64,000 bases of DNA from Brevibacillus ruminantium (GTDB lineage Bacteria > Bacillota > Bacilli > Brevibacillales > Brevibacillaceae), in the NCBI RefSeq assembly GCF_023746555.1, contig NZ_CP098755.1, forward strand, positions 4,658,001 through 4,722,000, read 5' to 3'. Positions within the stretch are counted from its first letter, which is position 1; each line of letters opens with the position of its first letter. This document shows positions 26,849 to 34,685 of the stretch, piece after piece. The notes beneath the pieces were generated by a model. That model saw only the letters and a program-made list of their open reading frames with translations, did no database searches and had not been told where the DNA came from. A program made the translations under genes and the position numbers.

Positions 26849-27091
26849 CTATCCGGATGAGTTTTTTTTGTCACTCGTAAGAAAATCAAAAATACTGAGT
26901 TGAATTTCGGTGTCATAATTTTTGATGATGGACATAAGCGATTTCTTGAGTTCCTGTTCCAGGTCCTGCTGATTCGATGGGGACGTGTATCGCAGACAAC
27001 TTCTGATTTTCGGTTCAAAAATCCGGAGCAATGTGACCAGTTCCTCTTCGTCCATTTTTGCTTTCTGGATCAAATAGCGGAAGTCATGCAT
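26849..27091 (-). CDS. rsoA: RsoA-like sigma region 2 subunit
   Basis: This 80-residue protein resembles sigma factor region 2/helix-turn-helix_16 sequences (MDEEELVTLLRIFEPKIRSCLRY, LEQELKKSLMSIIKNYD). In B. subtilis RsoA (79 residues) and SigO form a two-subunit sigma factor, with RsoA providing the region 2 part. The start ATG 27091 has AGGGGAA upstream, 9 bases after the yvrJ stop. It follows a SigO-like gene and YvrJ in one operon, which strongly supports the assignment. Confidence 0.75.
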   Translation of the reverse strand: MHDFRYLIQKAKMDEEELVTLLRIFEPKIRSCLRYTSPSNQQDLEQELKKSLMSIIKNYDTEIQLSIFDFLTSDKKNSSG

Positions 27092-27100
27092 GGCATTCCC

Positions 27101-27265
27101 CTACTTATTCATTTTATTGATCACGTTGGCCAAATTGACAATCACTCTTTCCAGCCTCTCAATTTTCCGTTCAAACCTGACGAAAAGATAGACAGTGACC
27201 GCGATAGGAAAACCCATGTTCCCGATAAAGGACGCCCATGATTGAACCGTTTCAAAATCACCCAC
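27101..27265 (-). CDS. yvrJ: YvrJ-family small membrane protein
   Basis: This 54-residue protein starts at GTG 27265 (MGDFETVQSWASFIGNMGFPI…), with one membrane helix at about 16-30 and a basic coiled tail (RKIERLERVIVNLANVINK). The pattern fits the YvrJ family. GAGGTGAGA just upstream provides the ribosome site, and the gene overlaps the sigma gene end by 8 bases. In B. subtilis yvrJ lies beside yvrI(sigO)-rsoA and oxdC. Here it sits between the two sigma subunits, implying a linked function such as membrane sensing. It is short enough to be missed by length filters. Confidence 0.75.
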   Translation of the reverse strand: MGDFETVQSWASFIGNMGFPIAVTVYLFVRFERKIERLERVIVNLANVINKMNK

Positions 27266-27812
27266 TTTCTCTCACCTCGTTCATTGCGTGTTTTAGGAAC
27301 AGCAAGCATTTTTTATGCATTTTAGAAACGGCTTGTTGACTCACACCCAGTACCTTGGCGATTTCTGAATCATTGTAGCCTTTGACGTAGTACATAAAGA
27401 GGATCTGCTTTTGTTTCATGGACAATTGCGACACGGCCTGTGCCAAGTGAAGATTGTCGAGATGGGATTCGATTTGCTCACCTTGTGCCCGTTCAAACGC
27501 GCAGACGGAGCGGGGGTCAGGGATCAATTCGATCAGTTCGACGCTGCCTGCGTGTTCAACCGTCTGATTCAGGGAGAGACACTGTTGTTTTCTGACTCGC
27601 TTATCAAAATTGATGGCGTGAAAATGCAGCGTTTTGGAGATATACGAGAGGAATCGCGCATTGAAATAAAAATCTCGAAAGGCTTTGTCCAAGGCTACTT
27701 CGGTTTCCTGGGAAGGGTTGGTTAAAAACGAGTAGATTAGATTCCTATTCTTTCTTTTTTTCACAAAAGCTTTCACGATAGGAATTTCAAATATACCTGC
27801 GTTTTCATTCAT
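27258..27812 (-). CDS. sigO: SigO-like sigma subunit
   Basis: This 184-residue sigma-like protein has a C-terminal region 4 helix-turn-helix (LSMKQKQILFMYYVKGYNDSEIAKVLGVSQQAVSKMHKK, about 128-168). The N-terminal half lacks a convincing region 2, which the RsoA-like partner would supply. This matches B. subtilis SigO (YvrI), active under acid stress with targets oxdC and its own operon. The start ATG 27812 has GAGGAGGG upstream. No oxalate decarboxylase gene is in the window, so the regulon must lie elsewhere or differ. Confidence 0.78.
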   Translation of the reverse strand: MNENAGIFEIPIVKAFVKKRKNRNLIYSFLTNPSQETEVALDKAFRDFYFNARFLSYISKTLHFHAINFDKRVRKQQCLSLNQTVEHAGSVELIELIPDPRSVCAFERAQGEQIESHLDNLHLAQAVSQLSMKQKQILFMYYVKGYNDSEIAKVLGVSQQAVSKMHKKCLLFLKHAMNEVRESG

Positions 27813-28329
27813 TCTTTCTCCCTCCTCGAAGGGAACGAAGGTTCCCCTTGTTTTGATTGTACAAAAATTACAAATTTAGTAAATAATGAGATTATAGTAT
27901 AAAGGTGTTTTTCTCCCGAAAATCACAACCTTTTTGCTATTTCCCCTTCTCCCATTTGCAAAAAAAATTCCTTATAGAGTCTTTTTGGAGTTGGCTTTCG
28001 CTGCAAAAGGCTCGACTTGAAAGGAATCGTAACCAACACAAAAAAGAACCTTAGAAGGATAAACCTCTAAGGTTCGCAGAATCTAGGTTTAAATATTTTC
28101 ATAGGCAAGGTAGAAAACGATGCTAATAAAAAACAGGTCAATGATGGTGGTATCTAACCAAAATCGACCTGTTTAATGTAACTCTATTGCGATATTTAGG
28201 TTATACTTTTCGACTTTATGTGTGCGTACAATCCAATTGATTAAATTTTCATAGAGGTATTATGTGGGTTATATGTGTTATTTGTTTAATGGATGGGTTC
28301 ATTCGACACTAGGTAGCCCTTTAATTAAA
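27813..28329. other. Gene-free AT-rich region with hairpins
   Basis: No gene is visible. The sigma operon promoter should lie at 27840-27930 (minus-strand candidates TTTACT…TACAAT and an upstream TATAAT). Two hairpins occur: AACCTTAGA/CTAAGGTT near 28043-28073 and AAACAGGTC/GACCTGTTT near 28128-28176. The first resembles the terminator at 28330-28360, suggesting duplication. This marks the backbone-island border. Confidence 0.55.
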
Positions 28330-28360
28330 AGAACCTTAGAGTTCAATCCTCCAAGGTTCT
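28330..28360 (-). terminator. Terminator after Imm32-like gene
   Basis: The arms AGAACCTT and AAGGTTCT, with a minus-strand TTTTAATT tail, lie 17 bases past the stop codon. Confidence 0.75.
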
Positions 28361-28376
28361 CACTATTACAATGCCT

Positions 28377-28634
28377 TTATATCTTCTGAATTACAATTTC
28401 ACACGAGCCCTCTTCTAGTGAATTAAATTCATCGTAATGCAGATGGGTATCAACAGGCACTTCATCCTGTGCTAAAGTAAGGAGGTGTTTCGCTAATGAT
28501 TGAAGTCCTTCCTTATTTGCTTTAATCACTAATGAATTTAGATTATTATCTGCTTGGATGATAAAGTTGTCCTCCCAAACAAATTCGATACCATTATCCC
28601 TTGAATATGTTGGGATTTGAATTTTTATTTCCAT
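28377..28634 (-). CDS. Imm32-like immunity protein
   Basis: This 85-residue protein resembles the Imm32 immunity family (NSLVIKANKEGLQSLAKHLLTLAQ…HLHYDEFNSLEEGSCEIVIQ). The gene starts one base after the end of the toxin-tip fragment, with GGAGG just upstream, which is the usual toxin-immunity coupling. It would neutralise the cognate toxin tip. Its partner is now only a fragment, so it is an orphan immunity gene that may still protect against sibling toxins. Family assignment is from memory of the pattern. Confidence 0.65.
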   Translation of the reverse strand: MEIKIQIPTYSRDNGIEFVWEDNFIIQADNNLNSLVIKANKEGLQSLAKHLLTLAQDEVPVDTHLHYDEFNSLEEGSCEIVIQKI

Positions 28635-28635
28635 G

Positions 28636-28923
28636 TTAATCCTCCAAATAAATATGCAGATTTTTATTCACTTTCATCTTTCCTGGTTTACTTGGATTCG
28701 GAACTAATGTTTCAAAGTTCATATGTGGTCCCCCTCCATGTTTTCCAAGTATATCACTATCTCCCATTCTAACAACTCTAGTTCCATCTGCAGATACAAA
28801 CCGTCCATTCCCCATATCCTTATATCCTGAACCTAGAAACTGTTCCGCTTTACTTAGGGCATCATTTGTCTTTATTTTCATTCCATCTTTAAGCCCAAGC
28901 TCACTGAGAGATTTACCCGTCCC
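28636..28923 (-). pseudogene. Orphan toxin C-terminal tip, no own start
   Basis: The frame reads from a TAG at 28924-28926 to 28635 and encodes about 95 residues beginning GTGKSLSELGLKDG. The core (NGRFVSADGTRVVRMGDSDILGKHGG, PHMNFETL, NLHIYLED) looks like a polymorphic-toxin C-terminal domain, perhaps the type 17 class. The internal ATG at 28881 has only a weak ribosome site. There is no N-terminal delivery part, and an IS110 element abuts the fragment. It is either a truncated toxin gene or a classical orphan tip kept as a recombination reservoir. It has the same orientation as the full toxin at 34686-36524. Confidence 0.6.
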
Positions 28924-28994
28924 CTATGTGGTAAAGCTAAATCCCGCTAAAAGGATGGTGGCAGTCAGATTTTCCAACTACCACCATTCTATCA

Positions 28995-30233
28995 TTAGGC
29001 AACTTGTTCAGCGAGGGGCGGGGCGATGTACGGGGTCTTGTTCTTCATCATGCCGTAGATGATGTTAACCAGCCGCCGCATGATGCAGACTAACGCTTGT
29101 CCTTTCGTTTTACCTTCCTCTTGTTTTCGTTCATAGTAAGCTAGGAAAGCAGGATTGCGGGGGAGCTTGCTTCCTTTGGAGACTTGCACCTGCTGGACAG
29201 CAAGGTTATAGAAGATGCCGTGCAAGGTGCGGTTTCCCTGCTTGCTCTTTTGTTCCTTGCCCTTCCCACCCGAACTGAACTTTACAGGAGCTATCCCCGC
29301 AAAAAGAGCCAGCTTATCTGGACAGGAAAAACGGTGAATGTCTCCGATCTCAGCAACTAAAGCCGATGCCGTTACAAGGTCGATGCCTGGCATCGTCTCT
29401 AGCTGAAAGCCCAGTTTCTTCATCATGCGGCATAGTTGATCTTCTACCTTTTGAACTTCTTCCTTCTTAAAACGGATGTCTCGGACATGGCTTTGAATCA
29501 GGAAATCCCTAGATTCTTGATACTCCCGCTTAGTCTCGCCATCAGCCGCCACCAATGCCATGATTTCCTCGGCTTTCTTAGTCGAACAGGTGTTGTGACT
29601 GGATTTCAACAGCATCTCCCGCAAATCCTCCAAACTCGCGCCTTTCAGATGATGCGGGGCGGGGTAGGTATGCCAGAACTCCAAGGTACATTTCCCGTCA
29701 ATATCGCTAAAGAATTTCTTGTAGCTCGGATAATGATGGGACAACTGCATGTGAAGCTGGTTCTTGAGTGCGGTATGCGCTTTAATCAGCGCATTTCTTC
29801 TCGCTACGAGTTGCCCGATTGTCCAATAGATATCTTGCGGATTCGCATCGGGCAGAATTTCGAGCTTGCTGACAAGTATCTTCGCCACACATTCTGCATC
29901 CCAGCTATCGCTTTTCTGCGTAGTTGGGTAGCTCTTGCGCTCAGCAAAGGACAATGCTGAATTGACTTCTTTCACCTTCTGCTTATTCTCTACGAGGAAC
30001 ACGGCTAATGACCGCCCATAGCCACCCACGTCCTCTAATCCATAGATCGGGGTCATGCCTCTTTTGCAGAGCTTCTTTACATAGGTGAGCAGTTCCTCGA
30101 AGGCGGCGGGCTTGTTCTCGAATTGGATTTCGCCCAGCTTCTCATACCAGCAGTTTACAATCACGGCAGTGTGAGTAGCCTTATGAAGATCTACGCCTAC
30201 GTAAATATGCTTTTGTTTATAATGTTGGTTCAA
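28995..30233 (-). CDS. IS110-family transposase
   Basis: This 412-residue DEDD recombinase has an N-terminal RuvC-like domain (VGVDLHKATHTAVIV) and a C-terminal Transposase_20 domain with the serine region (LETMPGIDLVTASALVAEIGDIHRF, LALFAGIAPVKFSSGGKGK, GNRTLHGIFYNLA). It starts at TTG 30233 with GAGGTGATG upstream. It appears intact. In this family target and donor recognition is guided by a bridge RNA encoded next to the transposase. The long non-coding segment here lies upstream, as in the IS110 subgroup. Confidence 0.92.
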   Translation of the reverse strand: MNQHYKQKHIYVGVDLHKATHTAVIVNCWYEKLGEIQFENKPAAFEELLTYVKKLCKRGMTPIYGLEDVGGYGRSLAVFLVENKQKVKEVNSALSFAERKSYPTTQKSDSWDAECVAKILVSKLEILPDANPQDIYWTIGQLVARRNALIKAHTALKNQLHMQLSHHYPSYKKFFSDIDGKCTLEFWHTYPAPHHLKGASLEDLREMLLKSSHNTCSTKKAEEIMALVAADGETKREYQESRDFLIQSHVRDIRFKKEEVQKVEDQLCRMMKKLGFQLETMPGIDLVTASALVAEIGDIHRFSCPDKLALFAGIAPVKFSSGGKGKEQKSKQGNRTLHGIFYNLAVQQVQVSKGSKLPRNPAFLAYYERKQEEGKTKGQALVCIMRRLVNIIYGMMKNKTPYIAPPLAEQVA

Positions 30234-30426
30234 AAGACATCACCTCGATCAACGAATTTAAAGAATAGAAAAGAAAGTCGGCAACCTCAGTTCGAGCGTT
30301 AGTCATTCGCATGACCCGCATTGGGACGCAAGCCTATCCATTCTTTTCTGGTTTAACCTTGTTTGTTGGTGCTTCTACTTGCTCTATACGATAGTGCTAC
30401 GCCATAGTTAAGTACGATGGGGGAAA
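30234..30426 (-). ncRNA. Candidate bridge RNA of the IS110 element
   Basis: About 190 gene-free bases precede the transposase start. For the IS110 subgroup the bridge RNA is transcribed from exactly this 5' non-coding end. I could not resolve its loops by eye. The call rests on element type, length and position. Confidence 0.4.
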
Positions 30427-31212
30427 TTAGATAATAATCGGCTGATGCAAGCCTTTGGCTTCTATTTGTCCATAGCGGTATATTCCCCGATAGAAGTCCT
30501 CACGGTCTAGGATTCGCTTCACCTGCACCTTCGTGAAGAGCTTGCCCTGAACGGTTCTATAGCCCGCCTAATTCAGTTCTGCCGCGATTTGAGATAATGA
30601 CCAAGACGGATGATCATTTTTGATCTCAAACAATCTACGCACCGTCTCAGCCTGCACAGGGTCGATGGAGAGCGACTTTTGTCCTTTGACAGCTAAATAG
30701 CCATATGCTACTCTACCGCCAGCATAGCCACCTTCCTGAGCCTTCTTGCGCCGCCCTCGGCTTAGCTTTAAGGCAATCTCTAGCCGCTGGTATTGGTCTA
30801 GCAGTTCCATCATGCCGTTGACTAGAAAGTCCGATGGGTCATGAGCATAGATGCTGTATTGCGGCCGTTCAACGGCTTTGACATCGACTTTATGCCGCTT
30901 TAGCTCCCGCTGAATCAGCACTTTCACGATGTCCGCCCGCCATAGGCGGCTAGTGTTCAGGACAACGATCTGCTTCACATCCCGCCATTTCAGGTCGGAT
31001 AGCATTTCTTGAAGCCCCTCGCGTTCTATGGTTAGCTCGTCCTCATCCACCTTCGCCCCTGAAATGCCTTCATCCTTGTATATGTCCAGCAATTCAAGGT
31101 TGTGGCGGGCGCAATAACGCTCGATCTCTTCTGATTGATAGGCAAGCGAATAGCCATCCTTCACCTGTCCTTGCGTAGAGACGCGAACATAACCAACTAC
31201 ACGATCTTTCAT
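30427..31212 (-). pseudogene. Serine recombinase interrupted by an in-frame TAG
   Basis: The resolvase N-terminal domain (VVGYVRVSTQGQVKDGYSL, serine in YVRVS; VLNTSRLWR) is followed by a recombinase domain (GGRVAYGYLAVKG). The start ATG 31212 has GAGGTGAT upstream. At 30568-30570 a TAG stops the frame after SQIAAELN. The same frame continues sensibly for 46 more codons (AGYRTVQGKLFTKVQVKRIL…) to TAA at 30427-30429. The break is therefore a single nonsense change. The upstream protein (about 214 residues) keeps the catalytic domain but loses part of the DNA-binding domain. Confidence 0.8.
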
Positions 31213-31499
31213 GCAATCATCACCTCGTTTCAATAATTCAAGTTTTCGTAACGCCCTTGGAATCAGCTACTGCCGCCGCGCATTCCGCATACGTAAATAG
31301 GGCAGGCGGCGGGGCAGTTCACAGGCTTCAATATGCGGTTGTCAAAGGGCGAAATCAACTTGCTGTGGGGAATACAGAACCACATCACGGAAGGCATGTA
31401 AAGGGGGTTAAGAGCAATATGAATATATATTTTTAATCGTTTCGTGGAATCAGAACAGGGCAATCTAAGAACCCCCCCAGTGTCTAGGAAAAGAAGAAA
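31213..31499. other. Gene-free region upstream of the recombinase remnant
   Basis: There is no convincing gene. The only protein-like stretch is short and broken (plus strand near 31310-31400). A C-run occurs near 31472. The promoter for the recombinase gene should lie close to 31230. Confidence 0.4.
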
Positions 31500-31961
31500 C
31501 CGCCCTCGCGAGCGCAGGGGCGGCGTGACTCCTACGGGAATATTTTATAGAAACTTGATGCGGTTCCCTTAACTCTGTCCTAGTCTAGCCGTATAGAGAA
31601 AGTAACAGGTCTAACAAGACACTGAATTGAATATTGAAGCTCTATCCGTGGTCGCAGAAGAACACGTTAAAAAATGCCTCGGCGTTCATCAGCCGAATGT
31701 GGTCATGTAATTCTTCCTATTACATGAACGAAGTCGCGTTAGAAGCGGAAGATTCGCCTTTGGCAAAGTAAGACGTGATGACTTACTTCAACTTCCCCAG
31801 ATTTTCCGTCGTAGTGTCCGAAAGGACAGGGAACCTTGACAGAGTGATAGCTTCGGGCTATCCGCGCAGTAAAGCTACACCTGGGTGCGCCAGATGTCTC
31901 GTAGGCTCGGGATACCTCAACTTCACACAGCCTAGTCGTTCTCCCTCGCAAGAGGGGGAAC
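31500..31961 (+). ncRNA. Candidate large structured RNA
   Basis: About 460 bases hold no protein-like frame but at least six compact hairpins in series: 31500-31523 (CCGCC/GGCGG), 31703-31727 (TCATGTAAT/ATTACATGA), 31766-31788 (AAGTAAG/CTTACTT), 31815-31828 (TGTCC-GAAA-GGACA), 31846-31862 (GATAGC/GCTATC with a TTCGG loop) and 31938-31961 (ten-base stem capped by GCAA). GNRA and UUCG-like loops are marks of folded RNA. The strand is not certain, though GNRA loops favour plus. I cannot assign it to a class; a group I intron core, RNase P and tmRNA are not apparent. Confidence 0.4.
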
Positions 31962-31980
31962 TGAATCGGCTACACTGAAT

Positions 31981-33165
31981 TGGACACTTCTCTTAAGGTC
32001 TAGTAGATTAGAAACAAATCGAAAAAGGACGGAGAGAATGTCATGGCTAAACGTGAGCGTCGAGTATTTACAGATGAGTTCAAGCAGCAAATGGTTCAAC
32101 TTTATGAGAACGGCAAACCACGTGCAGATATTTTGAGAGAATACGATCTGAGTGCATCTGCATTTGATCGTTGGGTAAAACAGAGTAGAACCACCGGTTC
32201 CTTCAAAGAAAGCGATAACCGTACAGATGAACAAAACGAGCTACTTCAGCTACGTAAGGAAAATCAACGACTGAAGATGGAGAACGATATTTTAAAGCAA
32301 GCGGCGCTGATCTTCGGACGAAAATAATGGTAATCCAGCAAAACGCTCATAAGTATTCCGTATTGGCCATGTGCAAGATCCTCCAGGTCAATCGGAGTAC
32401 CTACTACTACGAGAGTAAAGAGCCATCATCTATCGATGATGAGGTGGAACAAGCAATTATCCGTATTTTTGAAGAGAATCAGCGCGTTTATGGAGCAAGA
32501 AAGATCAAAGCAAAACTTCACAAAGAGGGACTGACGGTTTCCAGACGGCGCATTGGACGTTTGATGAAGAAAAACGCTCTGGTTTCGGTCTACACGGTTG
32601 CACAGTATAAACCGAATGTGTCGTCATGTAACGAATCGCCAATTCAGAACGAACTGAATCGCGAGTTTGTGAAAGAAGCACCTCTCGAAGCTGTTGTGAG
32701 TGACTTGACCTACGTTCGAGTCGCAAACAAGTGGCACTATATTTGCTTGCTTGTGGACTTGTTTAATCGGGAGATTATCGGTCACAGCTGCGGAAAATTC
32801 AAAGATGCCGCACTCGTCTATCAAGCATTTGCAAGCGTAAAAGGAGATCTGCGCCAAATTCAGCTTTTTCACTCGGATCGTGGCAGTGAGTTTAAAAATC
32901 TTACGATTGATGATGTGATCAATACGTTCAATATCAAACGCTCACTAAGTATGAAAGGCTGCCCCTATGATAATGCAGTGGCAGAGGCAACCTTTAAGCT
33001 GATCAAAGCGGAGTTCGTGAGAAATCGTCAGTTTGAATCGTTAGCTCAGTTAAAAAAGGAGCTGGGAATCTATATAAAATGGTTTAACGAAACAAGGATT
33101 CATTCCACATTAGGTTATCTGAGTCCTATAACGTACAAAGAAGTTGCACTTAAGAAATCTGTCTA
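31981..33165 (+). mobile_element. IS3-family element, apparently intact
   Basis: Imperfect terminal inverted repeats are visible: TGGACACTTCTCTTAAG at the left and TAGACAGATTTCTTAAG (reverse complement) at the right, 13 of 17 matching. Two consecutive transposase frames fill the interior, and the orfB stop overlaps the right end. No clear target duplication is visible. Confidence 0.8.
32043..32327 (+). CDS. IS3-family transposase OrfA
   Basis: This 94-residue protein has a helix-turn-helix (FTDEFKQQMVQLYENGKPRADILREYDLSASAFDRWVK) and a C-terminal leucine-zipper-like segment (ELLQLRKENQRLKMENDILKQ) used for multimerisation. It binds the IS ends. Its stop overlaps the OrfB start as TAATG, which allows termination-reinitiation. 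No A-rich slippery heptamer of the usual IS3 type is seen at the junction. Confidence 0.92.
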   Translation: MAKRERRVFTDEFKQQMVQLYENGKPRADILREYDLSASAFDRWVKQSRTTGSFKESDNRTDEQNELLQLRKENQRLKMENDILKQAALIFGRK

Positions 33166-33166
33166 G
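32327..33166 (+). CDS. IS3-family transposase OrfB (integrase core)
   Basis: This 279-residue DDE transposase has an HTH_21-like segment (RVYGARKIKAKLHKEGLTVSRRRIGRLMKK) and an rve integrase core with the catalytic triad in VVSDLTYV, HSDRGSEF and NAVAEATFKLIKAE. All three acidic residues are present, so the element may be active. A fragment highly similar to its 5' part occurs at about 37005-37137. Confidence 0.93.
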   Translation: MVIQQNAHKYSVLAMCKILQVNRSTYYYESKEPSSIDDEVEQAIIRIFEENQRVYGARKIKAKLHKEGLTVSRRRIGRLMKKNALVSVYTVAQYKPNVSSCNESPIQNELNREFVKEAPLEAVVSDLTYVRVANKWHYICLLVDLFNREIIGHSCGKFKDAALVYQAFASVKGDLRQIQLFHSDRGSEFKNLTIDDVINTFNIKRSLSMKGCPYDNAVAEATFKLIKAEFVRNRQFESLAQLKKELGIYIKWFNETRIHSTLGYLSPITYKEVALKKSV

Positions 33167-33522
33167 TTTGGTGTTGACAATCCAAACGCTCTGTTGTCCT
33201 CCCTTCACACAGGTGAACTCCCCGCCTGCGAAGCGGGCGGGGGGTGAGACTGAAATGAACGCTGACACTGGTAAGAGAATAGATAGGAATAAGGACATGA
33301 GTAAGCTAGAAATAGAGGATAGAATAACAGAACGAGAAGAAGCTCAGAGGATAGCTCTATAGTATCAGAATAGATAGCATCGGATAGCACGAATCAAGAA
33401 TCCATTGAATCATGAATAGATATAGATGATTGAGATTGTAAAGCCTCGAACTCCCCCGCCCCCCATTTTTATATCCCAACGAAAACAGCAAATAGAAACC
33501 CCGCACAACGGCGGGGGATAGG
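33167..33522. other. Gene-free region with GC hairpin and GATAGA-rich repeats
   Basis: No gene is visible. GTTTGG/CCAAAC pair near 33168-33189. A GC-rich hairpin CCCGCC…GGCGGG lies near 33220-33243. From 33275 to 33440 the plus strand is purine-rich, with repeated GATAGA/GATAG words. A C-run lies at about 33451-33464. Confidence 0.5.
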
Positions 33523-33819
33523 TTAGCCAAACAACGGCAAGTATTTACGGTAGTAATCTATATGATCGTCGGATAGACGCCAATCATACTGATTAAGGAA
33601 CTGAGCAACTTTGGCTAAGACTTGATTCCGATGAACGACATCATCGTACTTTGATTTAGCAAGATAATGCGCGAGGCTCAGTTCAACTTGCTCCTGTGAC
33701 ACCGGGTCTATGACATACTTAACGAAGATTTGAGTAAGTTCATCAAGATCAAAGCCATGTCCTAGCACGTTCTCCCGTCGCATTAGGGTTAGGGCGTTAT
33801 CCAACGGTAGTCGTTTCAT
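33523..33819 (-). CDS. Small island protein of unknown function
   Basis: This 98-residue soluble, mainly helical protein (DLDELTQIFVKYVIDPVSQEQVELSLAHYLAKSKYDDVVHR) ends LSDDHIDYYRKYLPLFG. The start ATG 33819 has GGGGAGGG upstream and overlaps the preceding gene stop by 4 bases. I recognise no family. Its location between IS elements and toxins suggests phage or plasmid origin. Confidence 0.6.
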   Translation of the reverse strand: MKRLPLDNALTLMRRENVLGHGFDLDELTQIFVKYVIDPVSQEQVELSLAHYLAKSKYDDVVHRNQVLAKVAQFLNQYDWRLSDDHIDYYRKYLPLFG

Positions 33820-34079
33820 GGATTCACCCTCCCCTCGGTGGTGGCGGGGGCGGCTAGCTTTTGCTGAACGCTCCATTTCCTCCATAAGAGATACTGCCGC
33901 TGTGCTTCCTGTTCATCAAAGCCATGCTGTACCATGACATTCAGGATGGCGCAGGGGATGGAAGCGGTGTAGCCATACAAGCAACTACGAAACCTTTCCC
34001 ATGAGATGTCATACAGGACAACAAACGCCCGATGTGTTAGCCCTAGCTTCTGAATGCATTCCTTAACTGGATGAATCAT
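33816..34079 (-). CDS. Small HTH-like island protein
   Basis: This 87-residue protein's N-terminal 50 residues read like a Cro/C1-type helix-turn-helix (IQKLGLTHRAFVVLYDISWERFRSCLYGYTASIP), followed by a helical tail. It is first in a two-gene operon with the 98-residue gene (ATGA overlap). It may be a phage-type regulator. The family is not certain. The start ATG 34079 has AAAGGAG upstream. Confidence 0.6.
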   Translation of the reverse strand: MIHPVKECIQKLGLTHRAFVVLYDISWERFRSCLYGYTASIPCAILNVMVQHGFDEQEAQRQYLLWRKWSVQQKLAAPATTEGRVNP

Positions 34080-34428
34080 GATTGATTTCTCCTTTCAAGT
34101 TGTCTTCCCTTATAGGTTAGACACTCTACAGGCAGGAATCACACCAGACATACAGAAGCATAGGGCGTTATTGAATCTTGAATTTGGCACATCGGGAGTA
34201 ATCCATGAATAACAAGCCAGCCTAAATAATATCGGTAACTCCCGAATGTATTTGATTAGATTACCGTATCTCCCCGCACTATTTAGATGATTTACTGAAT
34301 CGGTTTAGTCTTCGCAGTGCATGAAAAGCCGAGATACTTGGCTTCGTTATCTCCCACCCACTAATTAGGCGGTGCGCGGTGCATAGACTACGTCAGATAC
34401 TGTGTATCACGCAAGCCAAGAGCCAAAA
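34080..34428. other. Gene-free region between island operons
   Basis: No gene or strong repeat is visible. A weak hairpin AAGCC…GGCTT occurs near 34334-34352. The operon promoter for the HTH-like gene should lie in the right part of this stretch relative to its start at 34079. Confidence 0.4.
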
Positions 34429-34671
34429 TTATTCATCATTCTCTAAAACATAGGTTTTTATTACTGTATCGCCATCAAACACATAAATTCTCTCACAATT
34501 GGTACATCTCCATACATCATATTGGGGAAACGGTATTGTAACTGGGTCAATTGAATCTCCTAAATTAATAATATCGTCCCATTCTTTATCTGTATAAACC
34601 CTTAATTCAACATCATTAGGTGCATTTGAGTTTGAAAGTGTTACACCGCATTTACATTGTAATCTTGCCAT
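34429..34671 (-). CDS. Putative zinc-ribbon immunity protein
   Basis: This 80-residue protein has two cysteine pairs, CKCG near the N-terminus and CTNC near residue 56, that would form a zinc ribbon around a beta-rich centre (IDPVTIPFPQYDVWRCTNCERIYVFDGD). The start ATG 34671 has AGGAGGGG upstream and lies 14 bases after the toxin stop. Position directly behind a polymorphic toxin and small acidic character make it the likely cognate immunity protein. I do not recognise a named immunity family. Confidence 0.6.
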   Translation of the reverse strand: MARLQCKCGVTLSNSNAPNDVELRVYTDKEWDDIINLGDSIDPVTIPFPQYDVWRCTNCERIYVFDGDTVIKTYVLENDE

Positions 34672-34685
34672 TGACACCCCTCCTC

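Larger units (their letters stand above)
28930..30426 (-). mobile_element. IS110-family element
   Basis: It has a DEDD transposase gene with about 190 bases of 5' non-coding sequence and about 65 bases of 3' sequence. IS110 elements lack inverted termini, so the ends are approximate. The right end abuts the toxin-tip fragment and the left end abuts the serine recombinase remnant. Confidence 0.7.

Noticed and set aside
32300..32340. Programmed frameshifting between IS3 orfA and orfB.
   Set aside because: No A-rich slippery heptamer is present at the junction. The TAATG overlap fits termination-reinitiation instead.
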